Source: Hymenobacter rigui (GTDB lineage Bacteria > Bacteroidota > Bacteroidia > Cytophagales > Hymenobacteraceae). From it: a DNA stretch of 64,000 nt. This document shows positions 27,834-36,530 of the stretch, one piece after another. A program made the translations under genes and the position numbers. Position 1 is the stretch's first letter; every line of letters starts with the position of its first letter. The stretch covers positions 599,914 to 663,913 of the forward strand of contig NZ_RWIT01000002.1 in NCBI RefSeq assembly GCF_003944715.1. The letters are read 5' to 3'. The notes below the pieces were generated by a model. That model had not been told where the DNA came from. It saw only the letters and a program-made list of their open reading frames with translations, and did not search any database.

Positions 27834-29492
27834 ATGCCAAAACCCCTACTTTTTGTTTGTGTATTGCTGGGTGTATTCTTTAGCTTAGGTCCGACGGGCG
27901 TGGCTCAGGTACCCGGTTTCGACTGGGTGACGCCCGGACAGCAGCCCGCTACCTTTGAGGCCCAGGGCCAGGCCACGCAGGCGGCTACCGATGCCGCCGG
28001 TAATACGTTCGTAACGGGCAGCTTTCAGGGTACGCTCACCCTCGGAGCCACTACCCTGACTTCAACCGGCGACTATGATGCGTTTGTGGCCAAGCTCCTG
28101 CCGGATGGCAGCTACGCCTGGGCCGTACAAGCCGGCGGGCGGGGTGCCGACTTCGGCACCGGCATTGCGCTGGATGCCAGTGGCAATGTACACGTGGCAG
28201 GCCGCTTCGAAAGTTACACGGCTACGTTCGGACAGCAGCAACTGCAAAACATCAGCTACGGGCCCAGCCTGTTTCTAGCCCGCCTCAGCCCCGATGGCAA
28301 GTTTCAACGGGTTCTATCCGCCGGCGGCCCCGATGATAACTACATCTATCCGCAGGCGCTGGCCCTGGATGCCGCCGGCAACGCCTACGTAACGGGCGGC
28401 CTGCGGGGCTACGGCGTGGCTTTCGGGCTGCACTCCGTCAACAGCTGGGGTGGCTACAATGCTTTCGTGGCGAAGCTGGACGCGGCCGGAGTATGGCAGT
28501 GGGCGCGGGTGGTAGGCGACTATCGGGCGTATGACTTTGGCAGTGCCATCAGCACCGATGCGGCCGGCAATGTATATGTAGCAGGCACCTTCAACGGGGA
28601 GGGTCCGCACTTCGACCAGCTTGCCCTGCCCGGCAGTGCAGGCACCCAGCTGTTTGTGGCCCGGCTGGATGGGCAATATGGCCGTTGGCAGTGGGCCGTG
28701 CGGGGCGGCGCGGGCGTATCGCGCTGCCAGGCAATTGCGGTGGATGCCACCGGCAACTGCTACCTGACCGGCAGCATTAGCGGCCAGCAGGCCACGTTGG
28801 GCCCGATTAACCTGCCTGCTGCCAACAATAGCACTGACATTCTGGTGGCAAAGCTCTCGGGGCAGGCCGTATGGCAGTGGGCCCGGCGGGTAAGTGGCAC
28901 CGGCAATGATAATGGTCTGGCCCTGGCCCTGACCGACAACGGCAACATTACCATAACCGGAAATTTTGCCAGCTCGCAGCTGCAGTTTGGCTCCTTACCG
29001 GCCCTTAGCTCCCACGGCAAAACCGACCTGTTTGTGGCGCAGCTTGATCCGGAGGGTACCTGGCGCTGGGCGTTAGGCGGAGGCGGTTCCGGCGAGGAGT
29101 CCGGCTGGGGGCTCACTGCTGCTCCCGGCGGCGACGTGCGCCTGCTTGGTAGCTACGCCGGCCCTGGCTACACCTTAGGCACTACCGAATTACCGGCCGG
29201 GGGTAAATATTATGAGTATTTCTCTTCGCGCTTCTTCGTGGCCAACATTCACGATTTCGCTCGGAACTCGGCGGGCACATTCACTCTCTGGCCCAACCCC
29301 AGCCAGGGTACTGTGTGGGCTGCCGGCCTCCCGGACAATGCGCCGGTTCAGGTATTCGATGCCGTGGGCCGACTGGTGGTGCCTAACGCCCGGCCCGTGT
29401 ATGAAGCAACCGGCCTCAGACTTCCAGCCTTGCCGGCCGGGGTATATTTTGTGCGCTGCGGCAAAGAAACGCGCCGGCTGGAGCTGCTGTAA
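27834..29492 (+). CDS. Secreted SBBP-type beta-propeller with T9SS type A sorting domain
   Basis: A 552-residue exported protein with signal peptide (MPKPLLFVCVLLGVFFSLGPTGVAQ). It contains about nine repeats of the SBBP/beta-propeller type, each with D-A-x-G-N-x-(Y/V)-(V/L)-x-G-x-(F/L) and a second block (D/N)-x-F-V-A-K-L-x-x-x-G-x-W-x-W-A, for instance DAAGNTFVTGSF, DASGNVHVAGRF, DAAGNVYVAGTF and DATGNCYLTGSI. The last ~75 residues (FTLWPNPSQGTVWAAG ... VFDAVGRLVVPN ... PALPAGVYFVRCG) form a T9SS type A sorting domain, so it should reach the surface. No enzymatic residues recognised; such propellers usually bind ligands. A terminator lies 20 bp after the stop, convergent with the histidine kinase gene. 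Confidence 0.83.
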   Translation: MPKPLLFVCVLLGVFFSLGPTGVAQVPGFDWVTPGQQPATFEAQGQATQAATDAAGNTFVTGSFQGTLTLGATTLTSTGDYDAFVAKLLPDGSYAWAVQAGGRGADFGTGIALDASGNVHVAGRFESYTATFGQQQLQNISYGPSLFLARLSPDGKFQRVLSAGGPDDNYIYPQALALDAAGNAYVTGGLRGYGVAFGLHSVNSWGGYNAFVAKLDAAGVWQWARVVGDYRAYDFGSAISTDAAGNVYVAGTFNGEGPHFDQLALPGSAGTQLFVARLDGQYGRWQWAVRGGAGVSRCQAIAVDATGNCYLTGSISGQQATLGPINLPAANNSTDILVAKLSGQAVWQWARRVSGTGNDNGLALALTDNGNITITGNFASSQLQFGSLPALSSHGKTDLFVAQLDPEGTWRWALGGGGSGEESGWGLTAAPGGDVRLLGSYAGPGYTLGTTELPAGGKYYEYFSSRFFVANIHDFARNSAGTFTLWPNPSQGTVWAAGLPDNAPVQVFDAVGRLVVPNARPVYEATGLRLPALPAGVYFVRCGKETRRLELL

Positions 29493-29511
29493 ACTAATCC
29501 GCTCAGCGTTC

Positions 29512-29547
29512 AAAGGCCTGGCTGCCACTTGCGGTCAGGCCTTTTTT
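29512..29547 (+). terminator. Terminator between convergent propeller and kinase genes
   Basis: AAGGCCTG (29513-29520) and CAGGCCTT (29536-29543) form a stem followed by six T on the plus strand; A-rich on the other side, so weaker for the minus strand. Confidence 0.8.
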
Positions 29548-29555
29548 CAGCGGTG

Positions 29556-30854
29556 TTATAGCCAGATAGTAAAGGCAGTAAGGCCGTTTTCCTGAGTTTG
29601 CAGCTGAAACCGGAAGTTGTGCTGCAGCAGAATGTCGCGGGTGAGGGTGAGGCCGATGCCCTGCCCGTCGCGCTTGGTACTGAAGAAGGGCGTAAACAGC
29701 CGCTGCTGCACCTCGGGGGCAATGCCGGGCCCGTCGTTTTCGATGCGGATCAGGGGCGGATTGTTGCTGGTGTGCACCCAGAGGTTGCCATCTTCGCCAA
29801 TGGCTTCCTGGGCGTTTTTGCAGATGTTCAGCAATGCCTGCTCCAGCTGCAACGCGTCGAGGACGGCTACGAGTGGCTCCGACGCCAGATGCCAGTGCCA
29901 CTGGATGCGGCGGTGCTCGGCCTGCACGTGTAGCAGCCGCTCCGTAGCGTGCAGCAGCTCGTGCACGTTGGCCGGCTGGGGCTGCGGGGGGGGCAACCGC
30001 ACTAGGTTGGCAAAGCCCGCCGTGAAGTTCACTAGGTTCGTATTCCGGTTGATGGCGACATCCAGCGCCTCCCGGAAATCCGGCCGGTCATCGGGGGCTA
30101 GTTGGGGGGTGTAATGATGAAAACTCTGCAACAGGGAGTTGATAGCGCCAATGGAGTTATTCACCTCGTGCGACATCATCCGGATCAGCTTCTCGTAGGC
30201 CTTTTTTTCCTGCTGAATCAGCTCCTGCGTCAACTCTTCCAGCACAATAAACTGCCGCTGAAAGCCCCGGTCAATAAATCGGGAGCTACTGGCCCGGTAG
30301 GTTTGCAGGCCCGAGAGCTGCACTACCCGCGGTTCCTCGTCCGTCAGCTCCGCCAGAGCCGGGCCCCAGTGGCCGGGCAGTTGGGCCGGCAGCTGGCCCA
30401 ACAGTCCCTTTGAGGGCTGGGCCAATATGCGCTCAGCAGCCGGGTTTACACCTTCAATACGACCATCAAAGGAGAGCAGCAGCACCCCGGCCGGCGAGGC
30501 CTGAATCAGACTTTCAAGCAGGTAGCTTTTCTCGTGCTGGGTAATACGCTCCTTGCGCAGCTCCTCAATCATGTGGTTGTACACGCCAATGAGCTGGTCC
30601 ATTTCCTGCTGGCCCACGGGCACAAACTTCATGGAGAAATCCCGGGCCCGAATAGCCTCGGTACCGGCCGCAATAAGCTGAAACGGCCGCACAAAGCCCC
30701 GGTACAGCTGCACCGTAAGCCAGATGCTAACGAGCAGCAGTACTTCCAGCCCAATAAACAGTGGCGCATTCGTGCGCATCACCTGCCCCGCCAGCACAAT
30801 CAGCACGGCATGGATGATGACGACGAACAGCAGAAACTTAACACGCAGGGTCAT
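29556..30854 (-). CDS. NtrB-like sensor histidine kinase of the efflux locus
   Basis: A 432-residue membrane kinase. Two N-terminal membrane segments (about residues 5-24 and 29-49) with almost no periplasmic loop, a HAMP-like linker (YRGFVRPFQLIAAGTEAI), a PAS domain (about 105-200), HisKA with RMMSHEVNNSIGAINSLLQS and a C-terminal ATPase with NICKNAQEAIG, IENDGPGIAPEVQ, FTPFFSTKRDGQGIGLTL. The NtrB/AtoS subclass pairs with sigma-54 activators, and the gene just upstream encodes exactly such a partner. The start at 30854 is chosen because the earlier ATG at 30902 lies inside a palindromic repeat element. With the membrane-embedded sensing part, it probably detects envelope stress or a membrane-soluble compound; this is inferred. 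Confidence 0.88.
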   Translation of the reverse strand: MTLRVKFLLFVVIIHAVLIVLAGQVMRTNAPLFIGLEVLLLVSIWLTVQLYRGFVRPFQLIAAGTEAIRARDFSMKFVPVGQQEMDQLIGVYNHMIEELRKERITQHEKSYLLESLIQASPAGVLLLSFDGRIEGVNPAAERILAQPSKGLLGQLPAQLPGHWGPALAELTDEEPRVVQLSGLQTYRASSSRFIDRGFQRQFIVLEELTQELIQQEKKAYEKLIRMMSHEVNNSIGAINSLLQSFHHYTPQLAPDDRPDFREALDVAINRNTNLVNFTAGFANLVRLPPPQPQPANVHELLHATERLLHVQAEHRRIQWHWHLASEPLVAVLDALQLEQALLNICKNAQEAIGEDGNLWVHTSNNPPLIRIENDGPGIAPEVQQRLFTPFFSTKRDGQGIGLTLTRDILLQHNFRFQLQTQENGLTAFTIWL

Positions 30855-30897
30855 GGACTTTGAGGAGTTGAGAGCTGGAAGTAGGGAGTACAAGAAC

Positions 30898-30991
30898 GTC
30901 ATGCAGAGCGCAGCGAAGCATCTCGCGTGCTGATGTCAGAAGTAACTCTGCAACATCAGCACGCGAGATACTTCGCTGCGCTCTGCATGAC
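30898..30991. repeat. Palindromic repeat, GCAT-type (copy A)
   Basis: A 39-base arm beginning GTCATGCAGAGCGCAGCGAA pairs with its inverted copy, with one mismatch, around a 16-base loop. The arm belongs to the same family as the larger composite elements at 39623, 41286, 42322 and 47656. It lies between the activator and kinase genes of one operon. Confidence 0.85.
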
Positions 30992-31008
30992 AGACAACTG
31001 CCAATTGC

Positions 31009-32391
31009 CTACTCCGCGTCAAACGGAATGGCGTATTTCTCCAGCCGGCGGTACAGGGCGCCCCGGCTCAGGCCCAGAGCTTTGGCTACGCGGCTGATGT
31101 TGCCATTGTAGTGCTCCAGGGTGCGCCGGATCATCTGGGCTTCCAGCTCGTCGAGGGTGATGGTGCCGGGCTCGGGCAGCTCACCGGCTTCGGCCGGGCG
31201 CACCGGCAGGCGCTGGGCCTGGGCCTGAAAGTCATCGGGTCCCAGTTCGTCCTTACCGGATACCAGCACGGCCCGCTCCACCAGGTTTTTCAGCTCCCGG
31301 ATGTTGCCGGGCAAGGGCTGTTCCTGCAGCCAGTGCATGGCCCGGGTATTTACCTTCAGGGCTGGGCGGTTGTAGGTGGCCCGCAGCCCATCCACGAAGT
31401 GCTGCACCAGCAGCGGAATATCCTGGGGCCGCTCGCGCAGGGCAGGCAGGCGGACGGTAATCAGGTTGATGCGGTAGAACAGATCCTCGCGGAAGCGGCC
31501 CTGCTGCACCATTTCGGCCAGGTTGCGGTTGGTGGCGCAAATCACGCGGATATCCAGGCGGCGCGGCTTACTGTCGCCGAGTACCTCATAGGTGCGGTCC
31601 TGCAGCACCCGCAGCAGCTTCACCTGGGAGGTCAGGTCCAGCTCCCCTATCTCGTCCAGGAAAATAGTACCGCCGTTGGCCAGCTCGAAGCGGCCCACCC
31701 GGTCGGTTTTGGCATCGGTGAAAGCCCCGCGCCGGTGCCCGAACATTTCACTCTCAAACAATGAAGCCGAAATACCGCCCAGATTCACCTTCACGAAGGG
31801 CTGGCGGCGGCGCTGGCTGTTCTGGTGCACGGCCTCGGCAATCAGTTCCTTACCCGTGCCCGACTCGCCCTCAATCAGCACCGAGGCATCGGTGGCCGCT
31901 ACCTGGCCCACATTGCGCAGCACCTGCAGCAGGCGCGCATCCTGGCCCACAATGTTGCGCAGCTCGTACTGCTTGTCCAGCTGCCGGCGCGAGAGGGCGG
32001 CGGGGTCGGTTTCTGCCTCGGGCTCGCGCAGGGCCAGAATGGTGCGGATGGTTTGCAGCAGGGAATCGTTCTGCCAGGGCTTGGTGATGAACTCGGCGGC
32101 CCCGGCCTTCATGCCTTCCACGGCCAGGGCAATGCTGCCCCAGCCGGTAATCAGGATGACGGGCACGGCCGGAGCCAGGCGCTTCACCTGGGCCAGCAGT
32201 TGCAGGCCGTCGCGGCCGGAGGTGTCCAGCTCGTAGTTCATATCCATGAGCACCAGCTCGGGCGGAGTGGCTGTTACCACCTGCAGCGCCGCTTCCGGCG
32301 TGGCCACCGCCTCGGTGGCGTAACCGTGCTGCTTGAGCAGCAGCCGCAGCGAGGTGCGCACGGCTATATCATCGTCGATAATCAGGATCAT
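31009..32391 (-). CDS. NtrC-type sigma-54-dependent response regulator
   Basis: A 460-residue activator with a receiver domain (DDD at 6-8, phospho-acceptor Asp50 in LVLMDMNYE, Lys in ITKPW), a central AAA+ domain and a C-terminal Fis-type helix-turn-helix (NISRVAKALGLSRGALYRRL). AAA+ motifs: Walker A GESGTGKE, the sigma-54 contact loop as GAFTDA (the fifth position differs from GAFTGA, a common variant), Walker B GGTIFLDEIGEL, and FREDLFYRINLITVRLP. It is expected to open sigma-54 promoters when phosphorylated by the kinase encoded 150 bp downstream. Two promoter/enhancer pairs upstream of the adaptor and ATPase genes of this locus are its probable targets. Confidence 0.93.
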   Translation of the reverse strand: MILIIDDDIAVRTSLRLLLKQHGYATEAVATPEAALQVVTATPPELVLMDMNYELDTSGRDGLQLLAQVKRLAPAVPVILITGWGSIALAVEGMKAGAAEFITKPWQNDSLLQTIRTILALREPEAETDPAALSRRQLDKQYELRNIVGQDARLLQVLRNVGQVAATDASVLIEGESGTGKELIAEAVHQNSQRRRQPFVKVNLGGISASLFESEMFGHRRGAFTDAKTDRVGRFELANGGTIFLDEIGELDLTSQVKLLRVLQDRTYEVLGDSKPRRLDIRVICATNRNLAEMVQQGRFREDLFYRINLITVRLPALRERPQDIPLLVQHFVDGLRATYNRPALKVNTRAMHWLQEQPLPGNIRELKNLVERAVLVSGKDELGPDDFQAQAQRLPVRPAEAGELPEPGTITLDELEAQMIRRTLEHYNGNISRVAKALGLSRGALYRRLEKYAIPFDAE

Positions 32392-32549
32392 AAGGCAAGG
32401 CGAAGGACGGAAAGCATTGCCAGAAAATGGCTAAGAAGTACGGAAACCCTGAATTTTTTATACCGCACTGGCGGCAGCACCTAGCGCCGATGTGAGGGGT
32501 TTCCTAGAATAGCTGCCGGGTTTACCAGCGCAACCAGCTGTAACTCACT

Positions 32550-32595
32550 GAACGTCATGCTTCATCTGGCATCCGCTTGTCGAAGCATAACGTTC
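32550..32595. repeat. Short hairpin, degenerate repeat relic (copy G)
   Basis: GAACGTCATGCTTC and GAAGCATAACGTTC pair almost perfectly around an 18-base loop. The words GTCATGC and GAAGCAT match the larger repeat family, so this is probably a decayed copy. It lies between the second permease and the activator gene. Confidence 0.55.
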
Positions 32596-32628
32596 TGAGT
32601 CTTCTGATAGCTGACTAGGCATGCTATT

Positions 32629-33822
32629 CTACTCCTCGCGCAGGGCCACGGCCGGCCGGATCTGGGCAGCCAGCATACTCGGGTAGAGGGCGCAAATGGC
32701 GGTCAGCACGTAAATCAGCGCGGTGGCCAGGACCATGCTGGTCAGGTACACCGGCAGCCGGATGCCCATCACGCCCAGCAACGGAAACTGCGCCGCAATG
32801 GCCAGCCCCAGCACTAAGCCAAAGGTCGTTACTACCAGTATTTCGCCCAGAAACTGTCCGCTGATGCGGCGGCCGGTGGCCCCGATGGCGCGGCGCAGGC
32901 CAATTTCGGCGCGGCGTTGGCTGATGTTGTACCACAGCACCCCAAACAGCCCCAGGGCCACGTTGAAAATCAGAAAGCCGCACACCAGCACCATGCCGCC
33001 CATGGGAGCCAGCGCAAACTTCATGCGGATAGTACGCTGTTCGGGCAGGGTGGTGACGGTGGCTTTCCAGCCGCCCGTAACGGCCGCTACTTCCTTGGTG
33101 ATGCGCTGCTCCAGCTCGGCGGTAGCCGTGGGCTGCACCCGAATCAGCAGCCGGGGCTGGTCGAAATTAGCCGAATCGTTGGGGTCAACCAGACTTTCGC
33201 TGCGCTGAAAAATGGCCGGTTCCAGCTCCTGAAACTCGCCCCGGCCGCGGTACGACGACGCCAGCACCCCTACCACCTGAAACTCCTTATCATCCATGGC
33301 CCGAACGATTTGGCCCACAGCCGGCCCGTCGGCAAACAAAGCCTGGCGGGCTTCCTGCGAGATGACGAGTGGCGGATGCGCGGCCACTTCGTCGCGGCGG
33401 GTAAACCAGCGGCCCTCCGCCAGCTCCAGGCTCAGCACATCCTGCATGTCGTCGCCGGCGCTGTAAATGTCGCTGTTGGTCGAGTGGCTGCCGGCTTTGA
33501 AGTCGGTGCTGCTGTCACTGAAGGCGAAGGGCGTGTTGGAGCGGGTAGACGCCACGCTGCGCACGCCGGGCATGGTTTTCAGGTGCTGAATCAGGCGCTG
33601 GAGTGTGGCGTCCTGCCGGCTGATGGGCTGGCCGCTGGGGTCCATGGCTACCTCCCACACGTGCTCGTAGCGAAAGCCCAGCGGAGCAGTGTATTTGCGG
33701 TAGTTATCCACCAGCAGGCTGCCCAGCACGAACAGCACTACGAAGGCAAAGAATATTTCGGCAACCAGCAGGAAGTTAGCCCGCTTGCGGTTCCAGATCA
33801 GGGTGAACAGATGGCGTATCAT
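32629..33822 (-). CDS. ABC transporter permease, MacB/FtsX type (second)
   Basis: A 397-residue inner-membrane protein with an N-terminal membrane helix (FLLVAEIFFAFVVLFVLGSLLV), a large periplasmic MacB_PCD-type domain (about 45-265) and a C-terminal FtsX domain with three membrane helices (GGMVLVCGFLIFNVALGLFG, VVTTFGLVLGLAIAA, VYLTSMVLATALIYVLTAI). The segment ISQRRAEIGLRRAIGATG is the typical FtsX coupling motif. It lies 26 bp after the first permease, so the transporter probably uses a heterodimer of two permeases with the ATPase upstream. Together with the adaptor and TolC-type protein this forms a tripartite MacAB-TolC-like exporter. Substrate unknown. Confidence 0.9.
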   Translation of the reverse strand: MIRHLFTLIWNRKRANFLLVAEIFFAFVVLFVLGSLLVDNYRKYTAPLGFRYEHVWEVAMDPSGQPISRQDATLQRLIQHLKTMPGVRSVASTRSNTPFAFSDSSTDFKAGSHSTNSDIYSAGDDMQDVLSLELAEGRWFTRRDEVAAHPPLVISQEARQALFADGPAVGQIVRAMDDKEFQVVGVLASSYRGRGEFQELEPAIFQRSESLVDPNDSANFDQPRLLIRVQPTATAELEQRITKEVAAVTGGWKATVTTLPEQRTIRMKFALAPMGGMVLVCGFLIFNVALGLFGVLWYNISQRRAEIGLRRAIGATGRRISGQFLGEILVVTTFGLVLGLAIAAQFPLLGVMGIRLPVYLTSMVLATALIYVLTAICALYPSMLAAQIRPAVALREE

Positions 33823-33848
33823 AGGGTTGCGGAGCAGAAGGGTAGGAA

Positions 33849-35099
33849 TTAGTTACGGCCGCCTTTCAGGGCCTGTACCGCGTGGAGCTTTGACATTTTA
33901 TAGGCCGGATACACGCCCGACAGCAGCCCGAACAGCAAACTCAGCAGCAGCCCGCCCGCGAAAATGCGGGGGTTGAGCGTGAGCGTGGTGTAGGGAATGA
34001 AGCCGCTGCTGTCAATAATGTGCAGCACCACACTAGCCAGCACCAGGCCCAGCACCCCGCCCAGCAAGGTCAGAAACACGTTTTCGACCAGAAACTGCCG
34101 GATGAGCGTGCCCGAAGTAGCCCCGAAGGCCTTCCGCACCCCAATTTCGGAGGAGCGCTCCAGAATGCGGCTCACGTTGACGTTGATGAGGTTGAGCGCC
34201 GGCAGCAGCATGAACAGCAGGGCCACGAGGGCCACTTTGCCCAAAAGGGCGGCCACGCCGTCGTCGGGTTTGCTGTTGTTGTTGAACCAGCGCACCGTGG
34301 AGGATAGCAGGGTACCGGCGTACACGTGCACCTTGGCGTGCTTCTTGGGGTCGGGCACGGGCACCTGGTCCACCACACGGTTAAATTCAGCCTGCACGGC
34401 CGCTATGTCGGCGGGCGTACGGGCCAGCACAATAGCCATGCAGTTGCCGAAGTAGTTCGGGTCTTTGGCATCCTGGGTGCTGGTGCTGATGGGGGCCCAC
34501 ATATCGGCGTAGGAGTTGAACCGCATACCGGGCACGTCCTTCACCACCCCTATCACCTGATAGCGCACCCGATCGGTTTCAATGGTTTTGCCCAGCACGC
34601 CGCTGGTAGTGCCAAAGTACGCCCGGCAGGTTCGCTCGTTGATGACGGCTACGTGGGCACCACTCTGCACTTCAGGCAACGTGTAGGGCCGGCCGGCCAC
34701 GAAGTCGAAATCCAGCACCTGCCAGAACTGGCCATCGGTGAATTTCAGATCCACATCCAGCTTCTGGTTGCCCACGTAGGCGGCCGTGGAGCTGAAATAC
34801 GTGCTGATGGAAATCTTCTCAGGCGTGCGCAACGGCCGCACGTAGCGCTCCAGAAAGCTGTAGCTGATGGTGCCGTTGTTGCTGCCGTTGTCGTTTTTGT
34901 AGGAGACGGTGGCGCGGTTGATAAACAGCAGGCGATCCACCTTCTTTTCGGGCGTGTGCGGCCCCACGGTATGATCGTAGAACGCATACACCACTAGCAG
35001 AATCATGAGCGTGAAGCTGATGCCGAACAGGCTGATGAAGGTGAAGAACTTGCGGCGCAGCAGCACCTTCCAGGCAATTTTGAGGTAGCTAAGCAACAT
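33849..35099 (-). CDS. ABC transporter permease, MacB/FtsX type (first)
   Basis: A 416-residue inner-membrane permease: N-terminal helix (FFTFISLFGISFTLMILLVV), periplasmic MacB_PCD-like domain (about 45-280) and FtsX domain with three helices (VALVALLFMLLPALNLI, FLTLLGGVLGLVLASVVL, GGLLLSLLFGLLSGV). The coupling segment RSSEIGVRKAFGATSG is present and the protein ends with ALKGGRN, typical of MacB-like permeases. Its start overlaps the end of the ECF sigma gene by 11 bp, which suggests translational coupling. It shares the layout, but only moderate identity, with the second permease. Confidence 0.9.
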   Translation of the reverse strand: MLLSYLKIAWKVLLRRKFFTFISLFGISFTLMILLVVYAFYDHTVGPHTPEKKVDRLLFINRATVSYKNDNGSNNGTISYSFLERYVRPLRTPEKISISTYFSSTAAYVGNQKLDVDLKFTDGQFWQVLDFDFVAGRPYTLPEVQSGAHVAVINERTCRAYFGTTSGVLGKTIETDRVRYQVIGVVKDVPGMRFNSYADMWAPISTSTQDAKDPNYFGNCMAIVLARTPADIAAVQAEFNRVVDQVPVPDPKKHAKVHVYAGTLLSSTVRWFNNNSKPDDGVAALLGKVALVALLFMLLPALNLINVNVSRILERSSEIGVRKAFGATSGTLIRQFLVENVFLTLLGGVLGLVLASVVLHIIDSSGFIPYTTLTLNPRIFAGGLLLSLLFGLLSGVYPAYKMSKLHAVQALKGGRN

Positions 35100-35718
35100 G
35101 AGCGTAGGAGTAGGAAGTAGGGAGAGAAGAGTGAAGTGCCGCTACCTGCCGCTGCAGCAACGACCGGGCCTTGCTGAGCTGCGACTTGCTGGTGCCTTCC
35201 GAAATGCCCAGCAGCGCGGCTACTTCGGGGTGAGTGTAGCCCTCCAGGGCGCAGAGGTTGAACACGGTGCGGTAGCCGGCGGGCAGCTCCTGCACCAGCC
35301 GGAGCAGGTCGGCAGCCTGTAGCTGGGCCTCGGCCGAGGGCAGGTCGGTAGCCATGTGGCCGGTGTGGCAGCTCTCTAGGCTGAGGGTGAGACTCTCACG
35401 ACGGCGCAGGTGGCTCAGACACTCGTGCACCAGTATGCGGCGCACCCACCCGGCCAGGCTGCCCGTGCCCGCAAACTGATGCAGCCCCCGGAACACCTTC
35501 ACGAAGCCCCGGGCCAGCACGTCCTCGGCATCAAACTCGTGCCGCACGTAGCGCAGGCACAACGCCAGCATACGGGGCGCAAACCGCTGGTACAGCAGCT
35601 CCTGCGCCGCCGCACTGCCCCGCAGGCAGGCGGCTACCAAATCAGCATCAGAGAAATTAGTGCCTAGTGCGTTGTGCTTAGTGCGTGGTGGCTGGTGTGC
35701 GGTGCGGAGCAGGTTCAT
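35089..35718 (-). CDS. RNA polymerase ECF-type sigma factor
   Basis: A 209-residue sigma factor with region 2 (DADLVAACLRGSAAAQELLY ... RYVRHEFDAEDVLARGFVKVF ... GWVRRILVHECLSHLRRR) and region 4 (LPAGYRTVFNLCALEGYTHP ... LLGISEGTSKSQLSKARSLL). It lies between the ATPase and permease genes of the efflux operon, with no anti-sigma gene beside it. The ATG at 35718 is chosen; the frame stays open upstream to 35787, but that part is repeat sequence. Even with this start, the first ~20 residues (RTAHQPPRTKHNALGTN) come from an iterated-word repeat. Target promoters are unknown; it could amplify the operon or couple it to another response. Confidence 0.88.
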   Translation of the reverse strand: MNLLRTAHQPPRTKHNALGTNFSDADLVAACLRGSAAAQELLYQRFAPRMLALCLRYVRHEFDAEDVLARGFVKVFRGLHQFAGTGSLAGWVRRILVHECLSHLRRRESLTLSLESCHTGHMATDLPSAEAQLQAADLLRLVQELPAGYRTVFNLCALEGYTHPEVAALLGISEGTSKSQLSKARSLLQRQVAALHSSLPTSYSYAHVA

Positions 35719-35790
35719 GACAAAAGCGGGGCGGAAAGGACAAAGAAGATTCAGTTGACTAAGCACTAGGCACCAAAAACCAAGCACTAG
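35659..35790. repeat. Iterated-word inverted repeat around the ECF sigma start
   Basis: AGTGCCTAGTGCGTTGTGCT at 35659 and CTAAGCACTAGGCACCAAAA at 35759 are largely inverse complements, made of TGCCTAGTGCTTAG-like words. The left part codes for the sigma factor N-terminus; the right part contains the stop codon of the ATPase gene. Confidence 0.65.
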
Positions 35791-36530
35791 CTGACCTGGC
35801 TGCCGTCGAAGAAGCGGATGAGACGCTGGGTTTTGTGGGCCTGCTGCTCATCGTGGGTGACCATCACAATGGTGGTGCCCTCCTGGCGGTTGAGATTGAG
35901 CAGCAGCTCCATAATCTCCTCCCCCATTACCGAGTCGAGGTTGCCGGTGGGCTCGTCGGCGAGGATGATTTCGGGGCGGCCGGCCAGGGCCCGGGCAATG
36001 GCCACGCGCTGGCGCTGCCCGCCGGAAAGCTGGCTGGGGAAGTGGTTGGTGCGGGTGCTCAGGCCCACCTTATCGAGGGCGGCGTAGGCCCGCTCCCGCC
36101 GCTCCTTGCCTCCCACCCCGGGCCGGTACAGCAGAGGCAACTCCACGTTATCCAGCACCGAGAGGTCGTTGATGAGGTGGTAGCTCTGGAAGACGAACCC
36201 GATTTTGTGGTTGCGCAACCCCGCCAGCTCTTTATCGGAGTACGACTGCACCGGGCGGCCATCCAGCTCAATTACGCCGGCCGTGGGCTCATCCAGCAGC
36301 CCCATAATGCTGAGCAGCGTGGACTTCCCGCAGCCCGAAGGCCCCATAATCGACACAAACTCGCCCTTGTTGATGGTCAGGTTCACGCGGTTCAGGGCTA
36401 CCGTTTCAATGGTGTTGGTCTGGTAGATTTTCTCGATGTCGCGCAGCTGAATAACGGGTTGAGTGGCAACTCCCGGCACAGTGCCGTTGGTATGAGGCCG
36501 CGTTGCAGTGGGGGTCAGAATGTTTTCCAT
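35787..36530 (-). CDS. ABC transporter ATP-binding protein, MacB/LolD type
   Basis: A 247-residue cytosolic ATPase that powers the two permeases. Walker A GPSGCGKST, Q-loop FQSYHLINDLSVLDNVELPL, signature LSGGQRQRVAIARAL, Walker B plus catalytic Glu DEPTGNLDS and H-loop VTHDEQ are all intact. The N-terminal ~25 residues (TPTATRPHTNGTVPG...) are an extension before the usual VIQLRDIEKIYQT start. The gene begins a transcription unit: a sigma-54-like promoter lies about 90 bp upstream and a palindromic enhancer about 170 bp upstream. It ends within an iterated-word repeat 69 bp before the sigma gene. Confidence 0.95.
   Translation of the reverse strand: MENILTPTATRPHTNGTVPGVATQPVIQLRDIEKIYQTNTIETVALNRVNLTINKGEFVSIMGPSGCGKSTLLSIMGLLDEPTAGVIELDGRPVQSYSDKELAGLRNHKIGFVFQSYHLINDLSVLDNVELPLLYRPGVGGKERRERAYAALDKVGLSTRTNHFPSQLSGGQRQRVAIARALAGRPEIILADEPTGNLDSVMGEEIMELLLNLNRQEGTTIVMVTHDEQQAHKTQRLIRFFDGSQVS

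Noticed and set aside
30855..30902. Earlier kinase start at 30902
   Set aside because: These codons lie partly within a palindromic repeat and put extra residues before the first membrane helix; the ATG at 30854 fits better.
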